From assembly GCA_009843565.1 (NCBI GenBank), contig VYDF01000191.1, positions 1 to 15,857 on the forward strand: a stretch of 15,857 bases of DNA, written 5' to 3'. The position numbers were made by a program, and so were the translations under genes. The notes under the pieces were generated by a model. That model saw nothing but the letters and a program-made list of their open reading frames with translations. It ran no database searches and was not told the origin of the DNA. The DNA is from Acidimicrobiia bacterium. Its GTDB lineage: Bacteria > Actinomycetota > Acidimicrobiia > Acidimicrobiales > Bin134. Numbering within the stretch: position 1 is the stretch's first letter; each line of letters opens with the position of its first letter. Shown here piece by piece: positions 1-10,000 of this stretch.

Positions 1-207
1 GTCCAAGAGTGTGCGCAGCGCAATGACGGGCGATCCCGGACTGCCGTCGCTATAGATTCCAGGCCCAGCGAACCCGTCTAGGAACATGATCCGCCTCTCG
101 CGGCTCGCCAGTATCGGGAACCACGCATTCAGGTAGTGCTTCAGAAGCTCGTGCTTCGCCGCGGTATGCGGCTCGATCGACCAGACAGTTTCCTGCGGGG
201 CAGTCAC
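1..207 (-). CDS. tcmP: TcmP, three-Cys-motif partner protein, N-terminal part (gene cut by left edge)
   Basis: The reverse strand reads from a GTG at 207-205 for 69 codons without a stop to the window edge. An in-frame TGA at 213-211 lies two codons upstream, so this GTG is the only usable start; no ATG precedes the conserved region and no strong ribosome site is visible. The peptide shows WSIEPHTAAKHELLKHYL (residues 9-26), then AWFPIL (28-33), then FLDGFAGPG (42-50) and GSPVIAL (58-64). This is the pattern I recognise from the N-terminus of TcmP proteins, named for their genomic pairing with a three-Cys-motif, phage Gp37/Gp68-like family. DGFAGPG looks like a SAM-type Rossmann loop, so a methyltransferase-like fold is likely; the biochemical role is not established to my knowledge. 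It lies 117 bases downstream of the methylase on the same strand and may be the tail of that operon. Family assignment is fairly sure; membership of the defence system is inference. Confidence 0.8.
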   Translation of the reverse strand, partial: MTAPQETVWSIEPHTAAKHELLKHYLNAWFPILASRERRIMFLDGFAGPGIYSDGSPGSPVIALRTLLD

Positions 208-324
208 GGCTCACGAATCTAGCGACTGGCCCGGACAATCAACCGTCACCTCACCCTTGGCTCTCGATTCCACGTTTTCATCCCTTCCGGATTCGCCACC
301 TGTCTACGGCACAACCGGACCTTC

Positions 325-3300
325 TCATTGACCTGTCGGAAAATAGAGTTCGGCCCAGTCGGGGCGGGTGTTGAGATCGTGGCGCAACGATGGGTCGGCA
401 GGTGGCGGGTCAAGGGTCGTCTCAAAGGGTTCACCCCTACCCTTGGCGTCCGCCAATCGGTCGTAGTGCTCAAGAATCAACCGCTTCGTGCGGAACTCGC
501 CAAATCGCTTTTCGTCGTCCCGGCGGACGATAGGAAAAGTGTCCATGATGTAATTGACGTCCGCTCTAGCGATGCCATAGAGGTAGAAGAAAATGGCGTC
601 AAGTTCTGCGCGAATTGATTCACGGCGGTCTGCGTCCCAACGAAATGGCTGCGGACTAATGTCCCATGAAGTCTCGTAGAGTTCCGCTACCCTCTGCTCC
701 ACTATATGTTGAGGCTCCTCATCTAGTGCAACAACTGGAAGCTGGCGAACAATATAAAATGGAAAATTTGTTCCTCCCTGCTTCTGCCGACAGACGTAAT
801 CAGCTACAAAACTACTTGCCACACTTGAAAGTAACAAATTCGACGCTGAATTTGCCAATAGAATATTGTCCCCTGCTCCACACCGGGGAAATAGACTGAA
901 TATCCAAGTCCTTGCGTCTGTGGCACGGCATATTTTTCTCCAACCGCCTAGAACCCTCACATGTTCTTCAATTTGTTCCTCGACTTTTGGCATTTCAACC
1001 CAGTATCTTGGTTTTGCAAGAAAACATGGATCCTGTTTTTCTGAGTCATGGACATCCCTAAATTCACCAGTTTCACATGTTGCCCATCGATGGTCGAAGT
1101 GGTGGATCATTTTGGCTTCGTACATCGGAAGATGACGTTCTATGCCTCTAACGTAGATATTTCCATGAAGGGACCAGCCCTCATCTTCTAGATGTGATGC
1201 CGTTTGAAATAGATGCGCATGATTTGACATATGAAACATTGTAAAAAAAGAAGCTGTCCAAGAATCTTGATTGCTCGCGCTTTCATCCACAAGTACTGGT
1301 ATTCGCCTGTAAATTTCAGTCGTAACATCTGCATCACGCCGAGATCTGAAGATCGGACAAGTACGAGTGTTAGGATTGAGGAGAGCAAAGTCTTCGGGGG
1401 CAAGAATAAACCGACGCTCAGGATCGTTTAGATCAGCGGTGTCGAGTGCAAAAAACACAAAATCAGCTTTCTCTACTGGTCGTTCGTCACCAGTGAGAGT
1501 GAGCAGGCAAAACTTAATGCGGCTATCTACGCCTTGAAAGATTCCTTTCCGGTTCTCGAAATCGAAGAGACTTACAAGACTTCGATGATTGACAACTTCT
1601 TGGAAAAACAGCTTTGTGGTGTCGTCGGTAGAAATACCTGAGGGGACGATGACGCCCAATCGGCCCATCGGTCCGGTGAGGCTTCGCATGGTTTCAGCGA
1701 ACACAGAGTATGTGTTGATGTCCCCTCGACCACACAATGGGTATCGACCGGAGCCCTGTAGGAATTGGCTAACCCCTTCTGCCTCGCGTATCGCTCGTTG
1801 ATAGGTCTGAAATAGTTCAGGGTTATCTGCCGCCAATGATGCAATCAAGCGTCTGCGCGTGGCGGCGTTCGAAGCGGCGGCAATTTCGGGTTCGCGTTGA
1901 GCAAAATACTCTCTCACTTGGAGTTTTACTCGTTCCCACGGAGGGTTCCCAAGTACTACGCTGAACCCGCCACTCCAACCAGTCAGCTGGTTGCCGGCGG
2001 CATCGAGATCATCAGGAACCGTAATGACATCGGGAAACGCTAGGTGGAAGTGGAGAAAGCGGTATCCGTCGGCCAGTTCCTGCACTCGATCCACAATCTC
2101 GCTTGAAACTCGTGCTGGATCGTGCATGAGCTGATTGATTGTCGCAGTTGTGATGGGGGGTTCGCCCGCGGCTTTCCGCGCGACGAATGCAGCGCACCAG
2201 GCGTCAGACGCAAGCTTCGCCCGCGCTGCTGCAGGGGAACATTCAAAGTCGGCGAATTTCTGCACCTTGCGGTTGACTGCTGCCACCGTGTCATCGGGCA
2301 CCGCGTCAATTTCAGCTATTGCATCGGCAACAGGCTTGGTAACTGTCGACACTGACTCACCAAACAGGTCGAGTACGGTTTGGCCTTTGCGTTCGCTCTT
2401 GTTGCGCTTCTTCAGTGTGATTACTACATCCTTGTCATCACCGGTAAGTGGCTTGTAGGCACTATCGGGGATGCCGTCTGCCAACAGGCGTGGGGTGGTT
2501 CCAAGCAATGCGTTGCCGCAGACAATTCGGTGATCCAGAAAGCTAAGAGGCTTTCCGGGTTCGGTGGCTTCAAGCCAGAGGCTCACTTTGCATAGCTCGA
2601 CGGCCATGGGGTTGACATCGATTCCATGCAGGCATCGCCCGACGACATCTCGCAATGCAGCCCGAACTTCGTGTGGGGCCGGTTCAATTCCCCCAGCACG
2701 GATGCTTGCTAGGCGTTCAGCGATGCGATTGGCGGACGCGATGAGAAAGTGGCCAGACCCACAGGCTGGGTCCAACACTGAGAGTGCGAGAATGGCCGAT
2801 TCAGGGTCGGCGGCATGGGCTGCTTCATCCAGGACTGGATCAAGGGCAGAGTCAAGGAGTTCGTTGATAAGACTGGTTGGGGTGTAGTAGCTGCCGGTGG
2901 TCTTGCGTTCGTTGCCGGCTGCAATATCGAGCGAAAATCGTTGAGCCTTGACGTCAACGTCGGGATGCAGCTCAAGCAGGCTTTCATAGATTGAGCCGAG
3001 CTCTTCGGCACCAAGGTTTCGATAGTCCACGTTTCGATCAACTTTGGCCTCGGCATCGCGGGTAATGGTGAGGCATCGAATCGCTTCAAGGAGGTGGGCG
3101 TTGTCGATGTTTGCCCCTGTGAGCGTTGCGACGCTGTCCGGTGCCCACAGGAAGCTCCCTAGTGGTGTGAGTCCGAGTTCGGATTGACCATCGCGCCAGA
3201 GGGCCTGCATCGTGACTTTGAGTCCAGCCCACAGATCATCATGGGCCGAGCCGCGGCGGCGCCTGGCTAGCCGAACCAGTCGCTCTACGGAGTAGTAGTC

Positions 3301-4254
3301 GCGGTAACGAGCCCTGGCAACCTCGTCAGCTTCCGGTGCCAGGAGGAGGTCCCGGGCTTCAGCGACAAGCAAGAAGAGGAGTCGGTAGACAACGCGCAGC
3401 AATTGGCGTTGGTAATCAGTAGTCGAGAGAGTGCCGTCCTTCAGATGGCTCCGAAGGTCGGAATTGGCATGGTGGTCTAGGAATCCTTCGCCCAAGCTTT
3501 CAATGGCCCTTTCGACACCATCCCGGAGACGGTCAAGGGCGCGGGTTCCAGTGCTGGATGCGTGCTGGGTCCATGATTCGAGGAGACACTTCTCGGGCGG
3601 ATCGCCCTCAAAGCGGGTGCGATGACAGGTGAGCCATAGGAGGACAAAGTCGCTGTAGTGCTCGCCATCGAAGATGGCTTGCAGGTCGAATTCGACGTAG
3701 GCCTGCCGGGTGAGGGAGGCGTTGTCGCGTAACAATCGCAGCACTCCCCCGTTGGTGAGCAATGCCCAGAGGTGGTCGTCGCTGCGATTGATGAACTCCT
3801 GGACCAGACCGTGAGGCGAGCTCTTCGCTGCTCCTGGAATGCCGGGCGAGCGCCTATCGATAGGCACCTTCACCCCGAGAAGGTGCAACGGAACGGAGGT
3901 TCCCCATTGGTGGGAAATGGCATATTCCTTGCCGTCGATCACTGCCGCTCGGACTTGGGGCAAACCTGCGAATCCGAGCTCATCCAGCAGCGGCCGCAAC
4001 CATCGGTCGCGAGTGAGAGTCGTCGCTGTTTGGTCGCTATCGGGTAGCAGTTCGAACTGCTCCCTAAAGTTCGACCAAAGTGCGACTAGGCGATTCCAGC
4101 TTCGTGTGATGTGGTCGTTTAGCCGCTCCCCGGGTACGAGCCCGTAAGACTCGGCGCTCGTGCCATCTAGCTCTCTTGATCCCCTTGCGATCTCAGTGAG
4201 GAGATCGGACGGAAGCAGGCCACCGACGGATGTGACTGTTGTGAAGTCACTCAC
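325..4254 (-). CDS. DISARM-type (DrmMI-like) Eco57I/PglX-family adenine-N6 DNA methyltransferase
   Basis: This 1309-residue protein is predicted to transfer a methyl group from SAM to adenine N6 in DNA, marking host DNA as self. Visible signatures: TGSYYTP (453-459), motif I LDPACGSGHF (494-503), GIDVNPMAVELCKVSLWL (544-561), and catalytic motif IV NPPW (770-773), typical of N6-adenine enzymes. The VIVPSGI segment (868-874) closes the catalytic part. A target-recognition region of about 300 residues follows, ending near FYIVRQLPV (1166-1174). The first ~410 residues are a family-specific extension in which I see no PD-(D/E)XK nuclease motif, so I call a methylase rather than a type IIG restriction enzyme. 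The start is GTG and overlaps the stop of the SNF2 gene by 4 bases (GTGA at 4254-4251), indicating coupled translation. Residues ~878-1180 (bases ~715-1623) are encoded by markedly AT-rich DNA, unlike the rest of the gene. The frame is intact. Confidence 0.9.
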   Translation of the reverse strand: MSDFTTVTSVGGLLPSDLLTEIARGSRELDGTSAESYGLVPGERLNDHITRSWNRLVALWSNFREQFELLPDSDQTATTLTRDRWLRPLLDELGFAGLPQVRAAVIDGKEYAISHQWGTSVPLHLLGVKVPIDRRSPGIPGAAKSSPHGLVQEFINRSDDHLWALLTNGGVLRLLRDNASLTRQAYVEFDLQAIFDGEHYSDFVLLWLTCHRTRFEGDPPEKCLLESWTQHASSTGTRALDRLRDGVERAIESLGEGFLDHHANSDLRSHLKDGTLSTTDYQRQLLRVVYRLLFLLVAEARDLLLAPEADEVARARYRDYYSVERLVRLARRRRGSAHDDLWAGLKVTMQALWRDGQSELGLTPLGSFLWAPDSVATLTGANIDNAHLLEAIRCLTITRDAEAKVDRNVDYRNLGAEELGSIYESLLELHPDVDVKAQRFSLDIAAGNERKTTGSYYTPTSLINELLDSALDPVLDEAAHAADPESAILALSVLDPACGSGHFLIASANRIAERLASIRAGGIEPAPHEVRAALRDVVGRCLHGIDVNPMAVELCKVSLWLEATEPGKPLSFLDHRIVCGNALLGTTPRLLADGIPDSAYKPLTGDDKDVVITLKKRNKSERKGQTVLDLFGESVSTVTKPVADAIAEIDAVPDDTVAAVNRKVQKFADFECSPAAARAKLASDAWCAAFVARKAAGEPPITTATINQLMHDPARVSSEIVDRVQELADGYRFLHFHLAFPDVITVPDDLDAAGNQLTGWSGGFSVVLGNPPWERVKLQVREYFAQREPEIAAASNAATRRRLIASLAADNPELFQTYQRAIREAEGVSQFLQGSGRYPLCGRGDINTYSVFAETMRSLTGPMGRLGVIVPSGISTDDTTKLFFQEVVNHRSLVSLFDFENRKGIFQGVDSRIKFCLLTLTGDERPVEKADFVFFALDTADLNDPERRFILAPEDFALLNPNTRTCPIFRSRRDADVTTEIYRRIPVLVDESASNQDSWTASFFTMFHMSNHAHLFQTASHLEDEGWSLHGNIYVRGIERHLPMYEAKMIHHFDHRWATCETGEFRDVHDSEKQDPCFLAKPRYWVEMPKVEEQIEEHVRVLGGWRKICRATDARTWIFSLFPRCGAGDNILLANSASNLLLSSVASSFVADYVCRQKQGGTNFPFYIVRQLPVVALDEEPQHIVEQRVAELYETSWDISPQPFRWDADRRESIRAELDAIFFYLYGIARADVNYIMDTFPIVRRDDEKRFGEFRTKRLILEHYDRLADAKGRGEPFETTLDPPPADPSLRHDLNTRPDWAELYFPTGQ
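715..1623 (-). other. AT-rich segment of the methylase gene spanning its target-recognition region
   Basis: Base composition drops sharply inside the methylase gene. Hand counts of 60-base lines give 20/60 GC at 1201-1260, 23/60 at 961-1020, 24/60 at 721-780 and 781-840, and 23/60 at 1561-1620. The next line, 1621-1680, is 37/60, and 3241-3300 in the same gene is 41/60. The segment encodes residues ~878-1180, from just after the conserved VIVPSGI motif to just after the QLPV motif. That is where the DNA-specificity domain of this enzyme class lies. The reading frame is uninterrupted. The simplest reading is acquisition of a foreign specificity domain by recombination within conserved flanks. 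Confidence 0.7.
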
Positions 4255-7079
4255 AATGCCAACTTCGGGAGATAGATGTAGATGCCAAGCACATCAGGTG
4301 GCAGTTGGGGCTTGGCCTCTATGCGGCTGAGCATTCCGCCCCTGCGACCAGCAGCTTCGCGAACCTGGGCGTGAGCAACTCTAAGGTCGTCGGCTCGGAG
4401 ATGGGCAGTGGCTTCAAGACCTGGCCTCCAGCCGGCTTCGGCAGCGAGAACCTCGGCCACGAGCTCCCGTTGAACCCCTTCATCGATGTTGGCAATTGGC
4501 CGCAATTCCAACAGAAGTTCCGCTTCTTCGCTGTCGAGCCATACAGGCTCTGTCGATTCGCCAGTGAACGCCATCACAACCGCATCTTCAGCCAGCATGG
4601 CTGAACTGCTGTAGCGGCTCTCAGCTACGAGATTCATCCGGAAGCGGCAGAGCAGCAAGACGGTCTTCTCCGTTACCGCGTCGGTCTCGATCACTCCGGC
4701 CCGTGCCGCAGGCCCCTTGAGTAGAGGATCCAAGGCTTCATCCAGTACGTGAGCGGCTAGTCCGGCAACTATCGGATGGGTACGAGAAAGGTGGGTGACG
4801 CCGCTGTGGACTGGAAGATCGAACGCTGTCTGGAAGTTAGTTTCGCCGGCAACAAGGCCAACGGAATCCCGCAACGAGACGGGGGTCTCTCCAAATTCAA
4901 GGGTGGTGTGGGTGCCGCCGGCTACCACGCCGCCGTAGGCCTGAGTAGCGGTGCGAACGAAAGTCTCGACATCGGCACCTGACCCGACTGCGGCTTGAAC
5001 GGCAGCAAGCTCGATCGCGACCTCTTCGGGGTCAATGGTGTGCTGTGCGAAGATCGAGCGTGACTGGCTCTCTCGCTCTTCGGCCGCTTCCCATTCAAGG
5101 TGGAGTTGCTCGGTAGCCGGTCTCAAATACTCGTCGAATCCTGGCAGCCGCTCTTCAATGGCGACATTGCTCCGCATGAGCAGCGTCTCAGCAAGTGCCT
5201 CGATGAGCTCGCCGGTAGTACCCGGTACGGGGATGGACACACCCAGTGCTTTTCGGATGTTGACGTGCTTGCGGAGTAGTACTTCAAGCACGGTCTCGTC
5301 GATCTGATTGTCTGCCCCGTAGTAGGTGACGACGCGAACTTCGGGTTCCGGCTGTCCGAAACGGTCGACTCGGCCCTCTCGTTGTTCAAGCCGGGTCGGG
5401 TTCCAAGGCAAGTCGTAGTGCAATACAGCGGAGAAGTGATCTTGGAGATTGATGCCTTCGCTCAGACAGTCAGTTGCTACGAGCACTTTGGGCCCTTGGC
5501 CACCCATTGCATTGACTCTGGCCTCACGCTCGGCTGGTGGGATACGACCCGTAACCGCTTCGACTTCGACACCGAGTCGGCCGGGGAGCAACTCGCGAAG
5601 ATTGGAAGCGACGTATTCGGCAGTCTCAATGAAACGGCAGAACACAATGGGTTTGAATCCGTCAGTTATCAACTGCTTCACCAAGTTTGCGGCTTCGATC
5701 ACTTTGCGGTCGTCGTCCCCCGAAAGAGCGTCGACAGCTCTCGCCAGTTCCCGGAGCTTGCGGCTGAGGGGATTATCTCTGGAGTCTTCACTGTCGCTGC
5801 CGGGGACCACGTCAACGCCTTCTTCGGCTTCTTCTAGGTCGAGCACGGTCTGGCGGCCGATCTCGTCGGCTTCAGCAACGCTGGTGGCCTCCGCAGTTGA
5901 GGCCCTGGTACGCATGGTTGCCGCAGCGGCAGCCGGACTGGATGCCAATGCCCTCAGCATTCCCAGAGCTGACCACCACCGAACCCGCTGACGATGGCCG
6001 TCGGCTGTGCGAACTGTCTCCCGGGCAAAATCGAGTACATCTCCGAATACCTGACGGTAGGCAGCCGAGAGTCCATACGTGGCTTCTGAGTCCTTGCGGC
6101 GGGGGAATTTGGTATCGATTTCCAGGTAGTGGCGGATGTCACCGCGGCGTCGTTGCACCAGATGAAGGGCAAGTTCTTCACGCTGTTGGCGGTGCTGGTC
6201 ACCAGCCAGGCTGTCGGGCAAATCTTGGAACTTGGAATCAAGCAGCGACAGCAAACTTCGGAATGATCCTTCTTTGCCTGAATGTGGAGTCGCGGTGACA
6301 AGAATGAGATGGCGATCGGGATCGTTTTCTGACAAATCGCGCACGAGCTGGAAGCGCTGATGACGGACTCCCGAACCCTCTGCCGCGTCGGCACAGGCGT
6401 GGGCTTCATCGACGATCACCAACTCTGGACATGCACGTATGAAGTCATCTCGCCTTCGATCGCTCTTGATGAAGTCGATCGAGACCACTGTGTGGTCATA
6501 GATGTCGAAAATCGACTGATCGTGAGCTAGGCCTCGTTCCAACCGGGCAGCCGTGGAGGGGAGAACGAGTTCGGCATCAATGTGGAATTTTTCGGCAAGC
6601 TCGGTCTGCCACTGCTCAGCCAGATGTGGTGGGCAGAGGACGCAAAGCCTGCGGGCATCACCTTGCTCAATGAGTTCCTTGGCCACCAACGCGGACTCAA
6701 TGGTCTTTCCGATGCCTACGTCGTCGGCAATCAACAAACGCACAGGATCGAGCTTGAGGGCCATGAGAAGCGGCACGAGTTGATACGGACGGGGTTCCAC
6801 GGCGATCTTGGCCACTGAACGGAATGGGCCTGCGCTGGAGCGGAAGCCAAGCCTCAATGCATCGCGCAGTAGACGGGCTGACCGGTAGTCGCCAAGTTGA
6901 TCAGGAGTGGGCAGGTCGAAGGTGGCTCGCTCAACTGGCTCCAGCGCACGAAGGATGCCGGTCACTTCTTCGTCGGTGCCACCCAGCGGGCGAACCATGA
7001 GCAGCTCGTCGGTTGAATCGGGCAAAACAACCCACTCGCGATTGCGGGCCTTCACGAGGGAGCCGGTTGCATACCTCAC
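4251..7079 (-). CDS. drmD: DISARM-type SNF2-like helicase (DrmD)
   Basis: This 942-residue SF2/SNF2 ATPase is predicted to use ATP to translocate along or remodel DNA in an antiphage complex. Motifs in order: RPYQ (97-100, Q-motif region), Walker A DDVGIGKT (119-126), CPPHLAEQW (149-157), DEAH (224-227), TATPHSG (262-268). After a low-complexity, acid-rich linker (~385-440) come KPIVFCRF (476-483), ATDCLSEGINLQ (535-546) and the arginine-finger motif QREGRVDRFGQ (566-576). The C-terminal ~320 residues include LSRTHPIV, a segment I associate with DrmD-type proteins. I see no nuclease domain. The N-terminal PLGGTD and SARLLRDALRLGFRSSAGPF segments also match that family. The start is GTG and overlaps the upstream helicase stop as GTGA (7079-7076); its own stop overlaps the methylase start in the same way. 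This places it in the middle of a three-gene coupled operon. DrmD is diagnostic of class 1 DISARM and related arrays. Confidence 0.9.
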   Translation of the reverse strand: MRYATGSLVKARNREWVVLPDSTDELLMVRPLGGTDEEVTGILRALEPVERATFDLPTPDQLGDYRSARLLRDALRLGFRSSAGPFRSVAKIAVEPRPYQLVPLLMALKLDPVRLLIADDVGIGKTIESALVAKELIEQGDARRLCVLCPPHLAEQWQTELAEKFHIDAELVLPSTAARLERGLAHDQSIFDIYDHTVVSIDFIKSDRRRDDFIRACPELVIVDEAHACADAAEGSGVRHQRFQLVRDLSENDPDRHLILVTATPHSGKEGSFRSLLSLLDSKFQDLPDSLAGDQHRQQREELALHLVQRRRGDIRHYLEIDTKFPRRKDSEATYGLSAAYRQVFGDVLDFARETVRTADGHRQRVRWWSALGMLRALASSPAAAAATMRTRASTAEATSVAEADEIGRQTVLDLEEAEEGVDVVPGSDSEDSRDNPLSRKLRELARAVDALSGDDDRKVIEAANLVKQLITDGFKPIVFCRFIETAEYVASNLRELLPGRLGVEVEAVTGRIPPAEREARVNAMGGQGPKVLVATDCLSEGINLQDHFSAVLHYDLPWNPTRLEQREGRVDRFGQPEPEVRVVTYYGADNQIDETVLEVLLRKHVNIRKALGVSIPVPGTTGELIEALAETLLMRSNVAIEERLPGFDEYLRPATEQLHLEWEAAEERESQSRSIFAQHTIDPEEVAIELAAVQAAVGSGADVETFVRTATQAYGGVVAGGTHTTLEFGETPVSLRDSVGLVAGETNFQTAFDLPVHSGVTHLSRTHPIVAGLAAHVLDEALDPLLKGPAARAGVIETDAVTEKTVLLLCRFRMNLVAESRYSSSAMLAEDAVVMAFTGESTEPVWLDSEEAELLLELRPIANIDEGVQRELVAEVLAAEAGWRPGLEATAHLRADDLRVAHAQVREAAGRRGGMLSRIEAKPQLPPDVLGIYIYLPKLAL

Positions 7080-10000
7080 TGAGTGGCTTCTCCGAAGACT
7101 CTGGCATTCGATTCGATCACGTGTGGCCAGTCGTCCTGGTAGCCGAGACGTATGACCATGAGACCGAGTCGTCTGAGTGCAGCTTCTTGCACAGCATCGC
7201 GTTCTTGCCGGTGCCTGTCGTCATGATGCGGACCGTCGATGAAGATCGCCGTCTTCTGTGAGGTGTAGAGGAAGTCGACTCGGGTGTTGGCTTGTTCAAT
7301 GTAGACCTGGCTCCGGTCTGGCAAGCGGTAGCCGTGAGCTCGCAGATAGTCGAGGAACCTCTGCTCTAGGGAAGATTCCACAGCCGAGTTGAGAGCGGCT
7401 TCGACCTCCTGAGGTGCGCTCAGGGTCGCCGTCCGAAGCTGATCGAGAACCGGTCTGGTCGCCTGCCTGTCGAGAAGCTGATGCTCCATCTGATTGCGGT
7501 ATGAGAGTAAGCAGTCGTAGCAGGCAGACTCGCATTGCTCTCCACTAGGTGGCGGAGTTTCTCCGCCGGTACCGGGATCTATGTGACATCGGCGCAAGGC
7601 CTCCTCGGCGATTCGACGCCACAGGGTTGGCTCGTCAACCAAACGGCGAAGTGCCCCAGCGCCTCCCTCGGCAGATTCGTAGAACAGCAACAGCCGGCGC
7701 GCATCAACACTAGGGAGAGGCTCAGCAGCAACCTCGTCCTCTTCGAGTTGGAATACAACCTGGAATGCGACCTTCAACGCTGCTTGCAGCGACGACATCT
7801 CTTCGATGGAAAGCTCCACTGCTGGCCTAACAAGAAGGACGTTTCGGGTGTCTTCGACATAAGGCACAACCCGCTTGGTTCGGTTGGACAACGGATCATC
7901 GTCATCTTCTGCCTCTGCGTCATTAGCGTTGCTCCAGTACCCCCGCTCGATGTCAAGAACAAAGCCGAGCTGTTCCCTTATCCTGCGACGACGCCAGCCA
8001 AGATTGATGCGCCATATGGTCGCCGTGTCTCCGTAGGCGAGGTGCAATAGATCCTCGCCTTCAGAATTGCGGACGATCGCTTCATCAACCGAGAGCCTCT
8101 GGTCGCGCTCGGCAAAGTGGATGCCAGAGATGATCTCGTAACCCTTGCGCTGACGCTCTTCCTCATCTGAGGTGATCCGATCGCGTCGGACCGTCGAGAC
8201 ATTCTGCAGTCGGAACAAGTTCCGTAACGGAGGTGGCAATTCATTGCCGCACCGCACGCACACATCAGGATGCACACCGCCGGCAAGCGGGTGGAGGTAG
8301 CCACAGAGATCGCACTGCTTGGCCTCCTGGGTCGCGATGCCGCCATCATCGAGTTCCAGATCGCCTACTGGGAGGATCACTCGATTGATTCGATAGCGGG
8401 CGCCCTCGTGGTACACCAGGCTCTGAGGTCCAAACTCGCTAATGGCCAAGAACCGAGGCCGCTGCAAGAACTCGGGATTTGAGAATCTGCTTCTTCGACC
8501 AGGAATGAACGCCGACAAGGGCAAGCGGGGGAACGAATAACCTGGTAGGAAGCCCTCTGCGGCGAAATAGCGGTAAGTGTAGAAGTCCGACTGATTGCGG
8601 TTGTCGCCCTCGGCCCGTAGGAGCTCCAGCTGGTTCTCAGCCTCTCGTCGTAGTCGGTCAGCCATGCGCTTTTGGGTTGAACTGCTGCTGGCCGACTGCT
8701 TGATCTTCGATTGCTCACGAGCTTGCTGCATTGCTGCCTTGTACAAAGAACGCCAGCGGTTCAGCGATTCAGCAAAACGCCCTTCCATCTGGGCTAGAGC
8801 GTCATCTAGCCAGCCTTCGTACCACCACGGAGAATCAGACAACCGCGGGCCGAGATCAGCAAGAACGCTCTGGGCCCTGGCTTTGGCACGGGCACGGGCT
8901 GGGCCGTTCGCAAAGTCTTTTGTGATGTGCTCTTGGACGGGTGGGTCATCCACTTCGTCGGCAAGTTCGAGCACATCGGTCATCGACCAGCCCAGATCGA
9001 CTCCGCTCTCGGCAAGCCAGATTGCGTGAACGTGGGCACGCAACAGGTCTTGGTTGGCGAGTTCGAGGCGTGGAGCTTCAACCTGTCCGGCCACCATCTG
9101 CTCGGGACGTTGAAAGTAGTGCTGGTCATGGGAGTTGCCTGCAGCGCAATAGGTGAACACCAATGCCGGTTGGCCACTACGGCCAGCTCGCCCCGACCGT
9201 TGCGCATAGTTGGCCGGGGTCGGTGGCACATTGCGCATGTTCACTACGTTCAACTGAGAGATGTCCACCCCCAATTCCATGGTGGGTGAGCAATACAGCA
9301 CCGGTAGATCGGCGCTGCGAAAGCGCTCTTCTCGTTCGAGCCGATCTTCATATGGAACTTGGGCCGTGTGCTCGCGGGCTTCGACCCCTCTCAGGCTCTC
9401 CCCCACCCTTGTATACAGCTCAATGAAGAACGCATTCGTTCGTCGCTGTTCTGGGGCATTGGGCATTCGGATGAAGTCCTGATAGGGCTCTTCGCCATCA
9501 CCGGCCATCCATCGCATCGCCGCGGCTGGCAGTTGGTACTGGGTGACGCCGTCCTGGTCTTCTCCTACTGCAACCAACAGGCCATAGATGCGAAGCCGTT
9601 CGAACAGCTGCTGGATTATCTCATCGGTATCGTTGAGAGTGAGCCGGCCCAAGGCATTGGGGCGTCGAAGAAATTGCCCATACCCACCTCGGGCGGAAAC
9701 AAAGATCCTGTCACGGACATCGCCACCGGTCCGACCACGAGGAACGACAACTGGTGCGAAACGCAGGCGATCGTCTTCGATCGCCCAGCCGCCCTTGAGC
9801 CTTTGGTCAGAGCGACTGCGAATTCGCTCTTGTTCATCAGCCTCCAAGACATCAACCTTGACGGCGACATCCCGCCGGATCATGTCCAGCAGCACCCTCA
9901 GCACAAAGGCACGAGTCTGCGGTGTCACTCCGGCCAGCACCGAGTGACAACTGGACCACTCAGACTCGTCGGAAGCGAGTTCGTCCAGTGAGGGATACTC

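Noticed and set aside
50..238. Minus-strand 62-codon frame with ATG start near the left edge
   Set aside because: The neighbouring frame from the GTG at 207 encodes a clear TcmP N-terminus; this frame is its shadow.
715..1623. AT-rich block as an inserted mobile element or a pseudogene lesion
   Set aside because: The methylase frame runs through it without stop or frameshift, there are no terminal repeats or transposase motifs, and its edges fit domain boundaries.
325..4254. Methylase as a type IIG restriction-modification fusion
   Set aside because: The long N-terminal extension suggested it, but I found no PD-(D/E)XK-like set of acidic residues and lysine in residues 1-410. The family is known as a DISARM-type methylase.
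5382..5991. Plus-strand open frames of 151 and 180 codons antisense to the SNF2 gene
   Set aside because: They overlap each other and the conserved helicase lobe on the other strand. Their composition is Ser/Arg/Leu-rich, as expected for antisense translation.
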